Source of the DNA: Corallochytrium limacisporum
Lineage: Eukaryota > Opisthokonta
DNA: 64,000 nucleotides
NCBI GenBank assembly: GCA_002811645.1
Contig: PDIP01000034.1
Coordinates: 96,278 to 160,277 of the forward strand
Direction of reading: 5' to 3'
Part shown: positions 53,771-63,590 of the stretch, piece after piece
Numbering within the stretch: position 1 is the first letter of the stretch
Layout of the letters: each line of letters opens with the position of its first letter
Translations under genes and position numbers: made by a program
The notes under the pieces: generated by a model
Seen by the model: only the letters and a program-made list of their open reading frames with translations
What the model was told of the DNA's origin: nothing
The model's database searches: none

Positions 53771-54787
53771 ATGCCTACTGCCACCCTCGACCTGAAGAAC
53801 CAGGACGAGTCTAAGTTCGACCGCTACTACAAGCTTCATGATGTTGGTGCCGGTAAAGAAAACGTCGAAGAACGCAAGAATCGGGTCTTTGACATGGTCA
53901 ATGACTACTACGATCTCGCCACAGACTTCTACGAGTATGGCTGGGGTAAGTCTTTCCATTTCTCTCTGATGTCCAAGAACGAGACTCTGGATGAGTCCAT
54001 TAAGCGCCACGAGTTCTACCTTGCTCTGCGTATGGGTATGAAGGAGGGTATGGAAATTATTGACCTGGGCTGTGGTGTCGGTGGACCTGCCCGCAACATT
54101 GCCCGCTTCAGTGGTGCAACAGTGACTGGTCTGAACAACAACGAGTACCAGGTTAAGAAATGCAACCAGTACAATAAGGCCGAGAACCTGGACCATCTTG
54201 TCACGGGTCAGCATGGCAGTTTTATGGAGATTCCTGCTGAGAATGGCTCCTACGATGGTGCCTATGAGATTGAAGCAACCTGCCACGCCCCGGATAAAGT
54301 TGCCTGCTACCGGGAAATCTTTCGCGTTCTGAAACCTGGTTCCTACTTTGCTGGCTGGGATTGGTGTCTTACCGACCGGTACGATCCTGAAAACGAGGAA
54401 CACCGCAAGATCAAGGCTGAGATTGAGGTCGGTAATGGTCTGCCTGACATCCTGACCACTGCTGATAATCTGAAGGCGCTGAAGGAGGCCGGTTTTGAGA
54501 TCGAAGATGAATTTGATGGAGTGGACCGCGCTGAGGTTCCATGGTACGAGCCCCTGGAGCCTTCCCGCCTGTCCCTGAGCGGCTTCCGCACCACTGCACT
54601 TGGCCGCTTCTGCACTCGCAACCTTGTCTGGGCCCTGGAGACTGCTGGCATTGCACCGAAGGGCAGCTCAAAGACCTCAGCTGTGCTGGAGACAGCCGCA
54701 GACGCGCTGGTGGCTGGCGGCAAGCTCGGCATCTTCACGCCCATGCACTTTACTCTGGCACGGAAGCCCGTGGTCAAGGCCGCCTAA
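53771..54787 (+). CDS. ERG6: Sterol 24-C-methyltransferase (ERG6/SMT)
   Basis: 338 residues. It transfers a methyl group from SAM to C-24 of the sterol side chain (zymosterol or cycloartenol). Sequence marks are the SMT-specific YYDLATDFYEYGWGKSFHFS, SAM motif I in IDLGCGVGGPARNIARFS (about 97-114), VTGLNNNEYQV, EATCHAPDKVACYREIFRVL, and the C-terminal SMT domain. Animals lack this enzyme, while fungi, plants and many protists have it. Very regular codon choice suggests high expression. It shares a promoter region with squalene synthase. Confidence 0.96.
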   Translation: MPTATLDLKNQDESKFDRYYKLHDVGAGKENVEERKNRVFDMVNDYYDLATDFYEYGWGKSFHFSLMSKNETLDESIKRHEFYLALRMGMKEGMEIIDLGCGVGGPARNIARFSGATVTGLNNNEYQVKKCNQYNKAENLDHLVTGQHGSFMEIPAENGSYDGAYEIEATCHAPDKVACYREIFRVLKPGSYFAGWDWCLTDRYDPENEEHRKIKAEIEVGNGLPDILTTADNLKALKEAGFEIEDEFDGVDRAEVPWYEPLEPSRLSLSGFRTTALGRFCTRNLVWALETAGIAPKGSSKTSAVLETAADALVAGGKLGIFTPMHFTLARKPVVKAA

Positions 54788-55361
54788 ACAGCGCCCTGAG
54801 ACCGACCCGATGGCTGAATTTCGGTAGGGAATCAGGTATAGGGTTACACAACAGACGGGAACGGATAAAGAAACTGACGTGAAACATTTCACCTACTCAT
54901 GTGGAACAGCTGTTTTCTCTTTGCTGTATGTCTCAATAATGTATTACACACTCAGTCAATCATGACAAGCGAAGAAAGCATCACATTTTCTAGAATAGCG
55001 TGGGTTTCTAATGACTATATCGCGGTCTAGACCGCACGTGTAATTTATAAAGCTATGGACTTTTGTGTTGGCGGTCGCTTTCTAGGGGCGACTTCGGGAT
55101 ATAAAGTGTTCCAAAAGGGGTGACAATTGGTAGTAGTCACCATGGAAAACATGATGTTTTGAATATGGATCAAATCCGATAAAAATAAATGTGCACACTG
55201 TGTGTTTTGGATGTGTTGGTGGATGTGGGAGAGCGATAGAGAATTATAAGAATGCCGGTTGGCGGTTGATGACGATGGTCATTCCTCCTCCGTTAATTCC
55301 ATTGATAAGGGGGGGAAGAGGGGGGGGGGTGCGGAGGACATTACACTGAGCAGGCAGATGC
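54788..55361. other. Convergent spacer, no gene seen
   Basis: 574 bp, AT-rich, with an AATAAA-type signal near 55184 and a G-run near 55308-55332. Confidence 0.5.
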
Positions 55362-57461
55362 CTAAGGGTAGCGATTGATGTCTCGATGACGCTTCCGTTG
55401 CTGAGTCCCTGCAATCACAGAGTGGTCCATGGGCACCAGCAGCAATGGTCCGCTTGCCTGAGCAGCGCAGAAGACGGACCGTCCCGCGGGTGCTACGTGA
55501 TCTGGCCAGTCGCCTCCAATAAGAAGGGGTCGATCGTGCTCACGGATAATGGTTGCAACGGCCGCAAACAATGGCGGCGTCGGACGAAGACCGGTCTCCC
55601 GCGCGCAGTGGTCGACGAGCGCCTGCTCGAAACCAGGGAACATACCGCTACGTCCTCCTCTGTCCGTGACCGCAAAGGCAGACGACTGAACGGCGCGGCC
55701 TTTCTCCGTGCCAAAGTACCACTGTCGGAGGCCGTAAACCGACCCTTGCGCCGTCACCGCAGCAACCAGCGACGGATCTTCCGCGCAAACGGAAAGACTG
55801 AGGACGGTCGCGTCGCTCTTGAATGCGAGCGCTAGCCGCAGGCTTGGCAGCGGAGCGGCACTAGACCGAGTCGCAGTCAGTGACTGAACGCCGTCACCAC
55901 CCTCCGTGGCGACTAGCGGCCCGTTCGCAAAGTGTGGCCAGGCCACAGCAACGACGCCGAGCTTCAGTGCCAGCTGCACACCGGAAGCTGCGGGCAGGCT
56001 GGGTGCCGCCCAATTCCAAAGCCGCACTCCAGGGCCGCTATCGACAGCGAGGAGAATTTGAGAGTCATACGGACAAAACAGCACTCGCATGACACGCAAA
56101 TTAGTCACGCAGAAGCGGGCCAGGGGCTCCAAAGAGAGGGCCTGTGATTTCGACTGTGCTTGCGGTGACAATCCGTCGTTGGTGACCACATGCCAGACTG
56201 TGACGTATCCATCTGGGCCACCGACTGCCAGCACCGATCTGCGGTCTCTGGTATGTGTGGGTGCTGACGAAGATGGAGACAATGAGGAGCGGGCGGCGCC
56301 GCTGACCAACGAAGGTCGATCAGCGTTGCTCGCGGTCCAATCGACACACGCAAAGCCCGCGGAGTTGGGGGTAGGTAGACACTTCGTGTCCACGGCAAGG
56401 GCGAAGGCCGGACGAGCATTCCGCAGGAAGGTTCCCTCCCAGGGCACGGCGTATAGTCGCAGACTGTCCCGGCTGTCGGCGAGGAGCACCGCGATCAGGG
56501 CCACCCTCCGGTCCGGTACACAGGACTGTGGACAGATACAGAAGTCAAGGACCTGCGCCGTAGCCGATGTGGTATTTTTGGAGCGTTCGATGAGCATACC
56601 ACTGGCGACAGTCATGGTAGCACCGTTCTGGTCGAACAGACAGGTCGTCACACATAGATCCGTGCCAGATTGATCTGTCCGAGTCAGTTCACTGAGGGCG
56701 ACCACAAATACTTTTTGTGGTGTCGCGTGGTACTCAGCACGCGGGTGGCGATGGCGCTCTTTCTTCGTCTTTTTCATATTCTTCTTTGGCATCTGTGTCG
56801 ATTGCGCGCCAGTACCTTCGGACTCTCCTGTGCTAGGCAATGGACTGGTGCCAAGTCCTTTCAACGTGGCTGGCAGACCAAACCACCGACCATTGCCGTC
56901 ACTGCTCTCGTCCGGCTCGGCCATGGAGAACAATGCGGGCGTCGGTTGCTGTGGTCGCTTGCTAGTTTCACCACGGATGGAGTGCTGAGGGTGAACATCG
57001 ACGTAGACCGAACGGTCTAGGAGCAGACTCCGGAATTCTTGGAACGTCATGTTATCGCTGCTGCCATCAACACCTTCGGGCTTCACTTTTGAATGCAATG
57101 GTGGCTGCGACGTGTCAATCAGAGCAGGGTCGATCGCCTGCTGCTGCCAGAGAGTGCTCAAGTTTACTGTGGAGGCCTTGCTCCGCTCTCGTTCTTGTTT
57201 GTCTTCGTCTGCATGTTCTACCTGCTCATTTTCTTCGTCATGGTCATCTGATGCATCATCAGTGTCTTCATGATACCTTACACGTGCACGTACTCTTGAT
57301 GAGGTGCGAGTGGATGACGATTGGACAGGGGTGCTGGTGTTATCGTTACCAGGCTTCTTAGTTCTCTTCTTCTCTTCTTTCTTGTTCGCTCTCCCACTGC
57401 TCAGTTTTTTGACGACGCAGTGCCATTGTTTTTCGGAGTCTTGTCGTGGGGCATCCCGCAC
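55362..57461 (-). CDS. WD40-type protein, no start codon of its own (possibly fused to the zinc-finger ORF)
   Basis: The frame is open from 57461 (a GTG) to 55362, 699 codons. The first ATG is only at 57050 (codon 138). Codons 18-95 are already protein-like: a basic patch (NKKEEKKRTKK), then an acidic patch (EDTDDASDDHDEENEQVEHADED). The C-terminal two thirds contain WD40-like blades, for example SVLAVGGPDGYVTVWHVV, VRLWNW and QILLAVDS. The overall plan (basic/acidic N-terminus plus irregular WD40) is loosely like the TFIIIC subunit GTF3C2/Tfc6, but this is a weak guess. It lies in the -1 frame relative to the zinc-finger ORF that overlaps its start and carries the slippery heptamer. Confidence 0.7.
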   Translation of the reverse strand: MRDAPRQDSEKQWHCVVKKLSSGRANKKEEKKRTKKPGNDNTSTPVQSSSTRTSSRVRARVRYHEDTDDASDDHDEENEQVEHADEDKQERERSKASTVNLSTLWQQQAIDPALIDTSQPPLHSKVKPEGVDGSSDNMTFQEFRSLLLDRSVYVDVHPQHSIRGETSKRPQQPTPALFSMAEPDESSDGNGRWFGLPATLKGLGTSPLPSTGESEGTGAQSTQMPKKNMKKTKKERHRHPRAEYHATPQKVFVVALSELTRTDQSGTDLCVTTCLFDQNGATMTVASGMLIERSKNTTSATAQVLDFCICPQSCVPDRRVALIAVLLADSRDSLRLYAVPWEGTFLRNARPAFALAVDTKCLPTPNSAGFACVDWTASNADRPSLVSGAARSSLSPSSSAPTHTRDRRSVLAVGGPDGYVTVWHVVTNDGLSPQAQSKSQALSLEPLARFCVTNLRVMRVLFCPYDSQILLAVDSGPGVRLWNWAAPSLPAASGVQLALKLGVVAVAWPHFANGPLVATEGGDGVQSLTATRSSAAPLPSLRLALAFKSDATVLSLSVCAEDPSLVAAVTAQGSVYGLRQWYFGTEKGRAVQSSAFAVTDRGGRSGMFPGFEQALVDHCARETGLRPTPPLFAAVATIIREHDRPLLIGGDWPDHVAPAGRSVFCAAQASGPLLLVPMDHSVIAGTQQRKRHRDINRYP

Positions 57462-58591
57462 GCCTCGCGGTGTTTGTCGAAACTCAGTTGGTTCTTGAAA
57501 GCACGGTTACACCGCGGGCAGTAGCTCTCCATGCGATGGACTCCAGGGTCGTCCGTCTGCGCAGCAGCCACAGCCTGTTCCGCCCCGGCTGTCTGCGTGT
57601 ATTGTCCCAGCATGGCCAATCCGCCGCCGCTTGTCGTTGAGGTGCCCTTGCTCTCGACGTTGCCCATTGTGTAAGGGTCATACGGACTGCCGGTCTGCAC
57701 ACTCGCACTGTGAACACTCATGGAATGCGCATCCATGGCGGCCCCGTAGCCACCGGCAGCGCCACCGTTCGGGGGATGGCCGTAGTAACCGGCCATCTGT
57801 GGGGCGGCCGGGTGGTGGTGCTGCGGCAGGGCGGCAGCGGCATGGTGGTAGCCAGCGACGGGTCCAGCTGGTCCCCGTCCTCGCATGTACATGCTCATAT
57901 CGGCAGGGTGACTGGGGCTGTGCATGGCACCGGGTGCAGAGGCGGCAGCTATCCGAGGCGCAGCTCCAGCAGGCCCGTTCGCCCCTGCGTGGTGCGCCGC
58001 TCCCACCGAAGGGTCGAGGTGCATGCCTGGAGCCTCCAGGCCTGCTGCTTGAGGAGCAGCCGCGGCTTCCATGCCATAGTCCGGTCGTTGGTCCATACCC
58101 ATCTCTGCAGCACTCATGCCAGCAGTAGACGAGGGTCCTGCACCGGCAGGAGGTACCTTTTTCACAGGCAACCGGGCTAAAGCGGAGCCTGCCTTCTTGA
58201 CTCCGCCTTGCCGCTGCGGGCAAGTCTTGGAAATGTGTTTTTCAAATGGCAACTTTGATCTGAACTCTTTGCTACAGAAGGGACATGACAAGGTTCGTCC
58301 ATCCATACCAGCTGTGGCCTGCAGTTCCGGTGCAAATTCGGAATGCGATTTCAGATGCTTCTCAAAGCTCAATTTGTTCTTGTAGATCTTTCCACAAAAG
58401 TGACATACCTGTTCAAACCTTGCTGGATCCTTAGAGGAATACTTTTTGTAGCGCCCGGCATACCGTCCTTTGTACCGTCCCTTGTACCTGTCTCCGTAGT
58501 CGTATTTCTTCTTAGGTTCCGGTGAATCCTCTCTGGTAGCACTCCGGTTGATCCCACCCTTGGAGGCACCTGTACTCCCTCCGGGGGTCAT
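57401..58591 (-). CDS. C2H2/C2HC zinc-finger protein
   Basis: 396 residues. After a Tyr/Lys/Gly/Arg repeat (GDRYKGRYKGRYAGRY, about 33-48), three similar fingers occur. Finger 1 is CHFCGKIYKNKLSFEKHLKSH (Cys63, Cys66, His79, His83). Finger 2 is CPFCSKEFRSKLPFEKHISKTC and finger 3, at the C-terminus, is CPRCNRAFKNQLSFDKHREAC; both end in Cys rather than His. All share a KxxLxFEKH/DKH core. The middle is Ala/Gly/His/Met-rich and probably disordered. Role unknown: a nucleic-acid-binding regulator is the simplest idea. It ends 61 bp inside the open WD40 frame on the same strand. Confidence 0.8.
   Translation of the reverse strand: MTPGGSTGASKGGINRSATREDSPEPKKKYDYGDRYKGRYKGRYAGRYKKYSSKDPARFEQVCHFCGKIYKNKLSFEKHLKSHSEFAPELQATAGMDGRTLSCPFCSKEFRSKLPFEKHISKTCPQRQGGVKKAGSALARLPVKKVPPAGAGPSSTAGMSAAEMGMDQRPDYGMEAAAAPQAAGLEAPGMHLDPSVGAAHHAGANGPAGAAPRIAAASAPGAMHSPSHPADMSMYMRGRGPAGPVAGYHHAAAALPQHHHPAAPQMAGYYGHPPNGGAAGGYGAAMDAHSMSVHSASVQTGSPYDPYTMGNVESKGTSTTSGGGLAMLGQYTQTAGAEQAVAAAQTDDPGVHRMESYCPRCNRAFKNQLSFDKHREACGMPHDKTPKNNGTASSKN
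57404..57410 (-). promoter_or_regulatory. Slippery heptamer A AAA AAC next to a TGA stop
   Basis: On the minus strand the zinc-finger ORF ends TCA AAA AAC TGA (TGA at 57403-57401). The heptamer is in the exact phase of a -1 frameshift site. Slipping back one base gives TCA AAA AAA CTG and enters the WD40 frame. No strong stem-loop follows: the next 60 bases are A/G-rich. Confidence 0.6.
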
Positions 58592-61295
58592 GGTTCTGAT
58601 CCGTGCTTAAACGACTGTCTAGTCCGGACCCTGGGGTGGTGCTTACTGAGCCGGTGGAGGATTTCTGTAAAATGCCAAGCGTGGTGATATCAACCACTCA
58701 CGACATGATTCGGCGGGATCTCTGAACCAAGCTCTATTTGTTTACGTCCCCTTATCTCGCTCGATCCTCCAGTGTTTGTATCCAATCCCGTATCGGTGAG
58801 GTAGTCGTTGGGAAGACTAGACTGTGGTGGACCCAAGGCTACAGGACTAAATTGTATTCGGGTGCCCGACCAAGTCTCTTTTGCTTTCGATCAGCTCAGT
58901 GATCAGGTCAAAAGATCAGGTGTGCCTCTTGAAATAGTCGGGGAAATAGACCCTGTCCGGATCATGGTGACCTAAACAACTAACCCAAAAAGCATTCCTT
59001 ACCAAACGAGTCTTCCGTATTGGAAGCGCACCGTCGCACTCACACACTCGAACATGAGGGTGCCGCACGAGACAAAGCCACAGAAAACATTTGAGATGCC
59101 AACCGTTCTCAACTTACTCCAGGCCTTGCGAGAGTGCCTCACGCAGTAGCCACACGAACCCATCATGGGGTATCCTGGAAAAAGCCTATCCCTGTCTGCG
59201 CAATCAACCCTTCTCAGCAGGGCAAAAATATATGCAATATGACCCTGGGTCTCTCCCTCAGTTTTTTTTTAAATTCTCGTACACGCCTGCCAATCTTTCT
59301 GCTCCACCGCTGTGTCCCCCCCTCTCTTTCTCCCCCAACTGTTCCAATTTTCTAACCCGTCTGAACCAGGAATTCACACTCTGCGACTGTGCCCCGTTGG
59401 ATCCTCTCTTGCTCTGCTGCTACTGCTCAGCTTCCCAAGAACGCGAACCGACCCATCGGCAAACAAAAAAAGAGACCTGTCTCTTTTCACTTTTTTGTTG
59501 CCCCCCCCTTCTTCTCTCTCCTCTCGTGCTCTTCGGTCATTCGCTATGGTAAGAATGTGGCGCGTAAGGCCCGCCCTTTACCTCTCGCTCCCTCTGTGTC
59601 TGCTTCTCATCTTTCGCTTATCTTCCCCCCTCCCCTTTCTCTTCCCTCCCCCAAAGGGGCTCTCTCTCCGTTTGGCGGGGGGGGCCTTCCCGACCGCTCC
59701 ATTCCTCCGCCATTTTCCCTGTGGGGTGGGGGGAGCCCTGTGAATGCGCAGCCCTTTTGCACCGCCGGGTACGAGCGCACAGAGAAAGGCGAGAGAAAAA
59801 AAGCCACCCGGGGCTGTGTGGGGAGAAGTGCGTGGTGAGCGCGCCCCCCCCCCACCCCCGGGGGGGGAGAGTGAGCGAGACCGCGACCGAAAAAATTGAG
59901 AAATTGCGCAGAATTTCTCGCCTCATCAAATTCGGTATTGAATGTACTACTTATCACCGGGACGGAGGGGACTCCTGAAAGGCCCCTCCCCTCACCCCTT
60001 GTCTAGAAAAAAATGTGTTCGCACCACTGGCTGCGGAGTGGCTCCCGCCAATGGCGGCTAAGGGGGAGGGCGGTCCCTAATCTACCAGCAGGACTGGTTC
60101 ATTGAGTATTGCGCAGGCCGGGAGAGGAGGGGCCCCCCAGGGGGGAGGGAGTGAGAGTTACAAAATAAAACCGGGGAGGGGAAGCGGGACCTGGGAGAGA
60201 GTACGGACGTTTGGCTGTGGGGTGAGTGAGGGCGCAGTTAGTGAAAGTACTGGAGAGGGTCAGTAATTGGGAGGCCCGGGGTTGGTGGGGAAGAGGGGGC
60301 CCCGGGGGGGGGGGGGGGAAGGAGGAGGAGGGGGACACGGTGCCCTCGGTTGAAGGGTGGGTCTTCGTCTTTCGTCCAACCAACCCAGTTCCCCAATATT
60401 TCCCTATTTTTTTTTTTGCTTCGTTAATTCCGTCTTCCATTTCGTAATTTTCTTATTTGGAGGTACCACCTTCGTTTTTTATTTATTTGGGCCCTCTTTT
60501 TATTGGCATTCGCGTTCCGCTTTCATATTCTCCCGTCAGCCGCTGGGTTTATCTGCCCTAGGAATCATTCGCTGCCGACAGGTCGGCCTGTTGGAAAGTG
60601 CAACCGGGTGAATACCAAATATATTGATTATTTTCCACAGGCCTTACCATTTACGGTCGATTTTGGTAACGGCTCGGGGAAGTTCACGAAGCGACGGATC
60701 CGAAGGCACCGAAACGGGCCCAAAACAAAGACTTTGAGCACGGTCCCCCCCCCCCTTCCCCCCCCCCCCCCCCCCGGGGGGCGTGGCGGGGGCAGTAGGC
60801 GAACTCAGGTCCAGAAACGCACTCATCGGAAAGCGCAGGTCCAGTCCGGCTTTGCTTTGGTCCTTTTCGGTCACTACAACGTCTATGCGGGGTTCAAAGA
60901 AACAGTCGAGACTTCCCCAGCAGTCAGAAAACCTACGTTGCGAACACCTTTAGCTGGGTCGCTCATCGGATGGTTTAGCCTCGCTGCAACTGACATGGAA
61001 TCTTCGAACGCCCGTGTCCATGGTTTACAACCCCATGAATGATTTTACATTAAAGGTATGTATGAATTGGACTGAGTTTTGTACAGGGTATGGTAGGGGT
61101 GCAACCTGGCAGTAGCGCGGCATCCCGCAGATGGACAACTGGAATCGTGGCTTCTTAGCCTCTTATGGTACATAGAATATAGTGTTTTCAGCACTAGTTG
61201 AGGCATCCGAAAAAATTCTAGCAGCCCATGGCCTTGGAGTACGGGGGTAATAAGATATCGAGAAGATAAAGAACGAGCTTGAGCTATAGATCAAT
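58592..61295. other. Divergent zinc-finger/VPS55 intergenic region
   Basis: 2.7 kb without a credible gene. It contains a pyrimidine-rich stretch (about 59.26-59.72 kb) followed by purine-rich sequence (to about 60.34 kb), a G14 run near 60303-60318 and a C-run pair at about 60746-60774. GC-run islands alternate with AT-rich ends. Confidence 0.6.
60746..60774 (+). repeat. Poly-C tract
   Basis: Two C runs separated by TT, followed by a G run. Such tracts are prone to length errors in assemblies. Confidence 0.85.
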
Positions 61296-61917
61296 ATGGC
61301 GGCAGGAATCAAAAGTAAGTATCATTCGTGAATTTGATAGATCTCCGAACGAAGAGAAAGTTTACTGACGGCTAGCAATTCTTTACGAATTTTTTTATAT
61401 AAATACAGCTTTGATCGCGTTGGCGTTCTGTGCTGCTGTTGGAATACTCTTGGTTATATTGGCATGCAGCCTTCCACAGTACAAGTAAGTGTATAAACCA
61501 TGGAATTTTCTAGGGCGCATTCAAGACATGGCCTTGCCTTGGATAAGAACGCATACGGTATAGATTGTAGCATGCATACTAACACAATGGCCCTTTCCAT
61601 CATCCTTGTTTCCTTCCTATCTATACAGTAATTGGTTGCCCTTGCTGTGTGGCATCACCTACCTGCTCTCCCCGGTACCAAACATGATTGGCAATCATAT
61701 AGGTGGAGATGGATTTAGTTCGGGACCAAGCACATCAATGGATGTAGCAAACTTTATGACTTCATGTATAGTCATTTCGGGATACGGCATTCCAATTGTT
61801 TTATCTGATTCCGGTGTGATTGAATATGGTGCGTCTGTGCTAACGATCATTGGCAACACATTGGTCTTCGTCACTATCGCGGCATACTACGCCCTCTTTG
61901 GTGCTGAAGAGTGGTAA
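61296..61917 (+). CDS. VPS55: VPS55 / leptin receptor overlapping transcript (LEPROT) family protein, two introns
   Basis: Spliced model: exons 61296-61314, 61409-61484 and 61629-61917; introns 61315-61408 (94 nt) and 61485-61628 (144 nt), both GTAAGT...ACAG. The joined product has 127 residues and four membrane segments. It carries the family blocks YLLSPVPNMIG, SCIVISGYGIPIVL and the C-terminal GAEEW. VPS55 proteins work with VPS68 or related partners in late-endosome to vacuole/lysosome transport; animal LEPROT lowers surface receptor levels. The tiny first exon (MAAGIK) is supported by exact frame and splice consensus. Confidence 0.9.
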
Positions 61918-62069
61918 TCCATCATCCTGCATATGACAAGTTAACGTATACTGTATTTTGATTTGATGAATATACTAAACTCTCTTTGTGTTCGTCGTAG
62001 TACGTCTATCAAACTTTGTATGTCAATTCCTCCGCATGAGGAAAATCGAATTGCAAAACGGTGATCATA

Positions 62070-62739
62070 TTAAGGATTCTGTACGGTGGTACGGCGTCCT
62101 TTAATTGAATTCAATTCTGGGCAGCCCCTCTTGTCAAATTGAATACTTAATTTCATGAGGTCTTCAAGACCTGGGTGTTGAATCCACCGAAGTTGCTGGT
62201 TTGTATCCAACGAGCCCTGCAGAACCATGCCTTTGGCTTGCAAGTTGTCGATACTGAAATATGGATTGAATGGAAAATAATTTGATCTGCATATACTTGC
62301 GTGTGGCTGCTTTGAAGTGGGAATTACCGTGGCTAGTCGCGTGGTGTCTGCTTCAGTTCTGGTTTTCACCTTCTTGGCCGCGATTAAGCTCACTTGTGGT
62401 TGTAGCTGTTTAGCTTTGAATCCCTTTTTTCACTTCATTACATTGTTAAGATTTGTACCTAGTATTCACTTTGGATCTGCGTGTTCTTGTTGGCATTATC
62501 ATTCGATTGGGCCCAAGGGCACCCCAAGTATAAGGGGGCAGGGAAGGGAGGTAATTGTTTGTGCTGTCACAACAGACGGTTACAATACTGAAGGCGGGCG
62601 TCCTCTGTTCGTAGTCAATTACTTTCCCTCCGTCGAACGGTTGAATGGCGGCAGCCTTTCTTCCCTGTGTTCCTGAATATCCTTCTTCCGTCACGAACCA
62701 TCGAAGGCGATTGCTTTCCGAGTGAGTATATATGTCCAT
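62070..62739 (-). CDS. Possible small spliced gene, unknown product
   Basis: A tentative model. Exon 1 starts with the ATG at 62739 (MDIYTHSESNRLRWFVTEEG...) and runs to a donor at 62583 (GTAACC). Exon 2 begins at 62405 after ...AAACAG and reads LQPQVSLIAAKKVKTRTEAD on to a stop at 62070. The 178-nt intron keeps phase and contains a CTTAAC branch-like sequence. A second possible intron (GTATAT...TTTCAG, 43 nt, about 62298-62256) would change the end. The exons look protein-like, but I recognise no family. Divergent from PIN1 by 123 bp. Confidence 0.35.
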
Positions 62740-62862
62740 AGTCTTCAACTAGGTTTAGTTACACTCTCGTAGTGCAGATATTTATGGGAACCGACTTAGC
62801 ATTGACTGTGTGACTGGGCATGTGGATCCGCTGGAACTTTCTCTCAAAGTTACGAACTCACC

Positions 62863-63309
62863 ATGTCTGATCTTCCGCAAGGTTGGGTGAAGAAGGAATC
62901 TCGCTCACGACCTGGAGTGTTTTACTATTTTAACACCGAAGATGGTACGTCCAGCTGGGAAAAGCCTGCCAACGAGCAGGTGCGTGCTGCGCATTTACTT
63001 GTGAAGCACAGTGGCAGTCGTCGTCCAGCCTCATGGAAAAGTGAAAAGATTACTCGCAGCGAAGAAGAGGCCCGAGAAATTCTCAGGGGATACCAAACTC
63101 GCATCGCTGCCGGAGAAACCACTTTGGAAGAGCTGGCCACTACCGAAAGTGACTGCTCTTCTGCAAACCGTGGTGGCGACCTTGGTTGGTTTGGTCGTGG
63201 ACAGATGCAGAAACCCTTTGAGGACGCAGCATTCGGCTTGCAGGTCGGAGAAACGAGTGACATCATTAGCACGGAGAGTGGTGTGCACATTGTAAAACGG
63301 ACAGGATAA
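62863..63309 (+). CDS. PIN1: Peptidyl-prolyl isomerase PIN1
   Basis: 148 residues, near human PIN1 (163). The WW domain has Trp8 and Trp32. The parvulin domain follows directly, with AAHLLVKHSGSRRPASWK (phosphate-binding basic loop), ESDCSSANRGGDLGWFGRGQ (catalytic cysteine) and MQKPFEDAAFGLQVGE, and ends GVHIVKRTG. It isomerises pSer/pThr-Pro bonds in cell-cycle and transcription proteins. The linker between the domains is very short, as in fungal Ess1-like and plant forms. Confidence 0.96.
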   Translation: MSDLPQGWVKKESRSRPGVFYYFNTEDGTSSWEKPANEQVRAAHLLVKHSGSRRPASWKSEKITRSEEEAREILRGYQTRIAAGETTLEELATTESDCSSANRGGDLGWFGRGQMQKPFEDAAFGLQVGETSDIISTESGVHIVKRTG

Positions 63310-63410
63310 GGGAACATAAATATCATGTTTCGTACTGTAAACATGTGAAACTCATGGAAGAAGCGTTTTTCATGATTATTGTATGAATGATTCGAAATGG
63401 CATCAGAGTA

Positions 63411-63441
63411 GAATAGCATAGAATAGAATAGAATAGAATAG
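63411..63441 (+). repeat. (GAATA)n pentanucleotide repeat
   Basis: About six GAATA-type units in the AT-rich 3' flank of PIN1. Confidence 0.85.
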
Positions 63442-63590
63442 AGATTTAATATTTCAAAACAGACAATACTTAATGGCCAAAGGCTGGTGACAAATTGCTC
63501 GTACGTGTTTATCGACCGGCTCTTGATGGTTCTAGCGCGTCATTGGCGCTTCGGCATATTCAAGCACGTTCTACAGTCCAAAACACGAGC

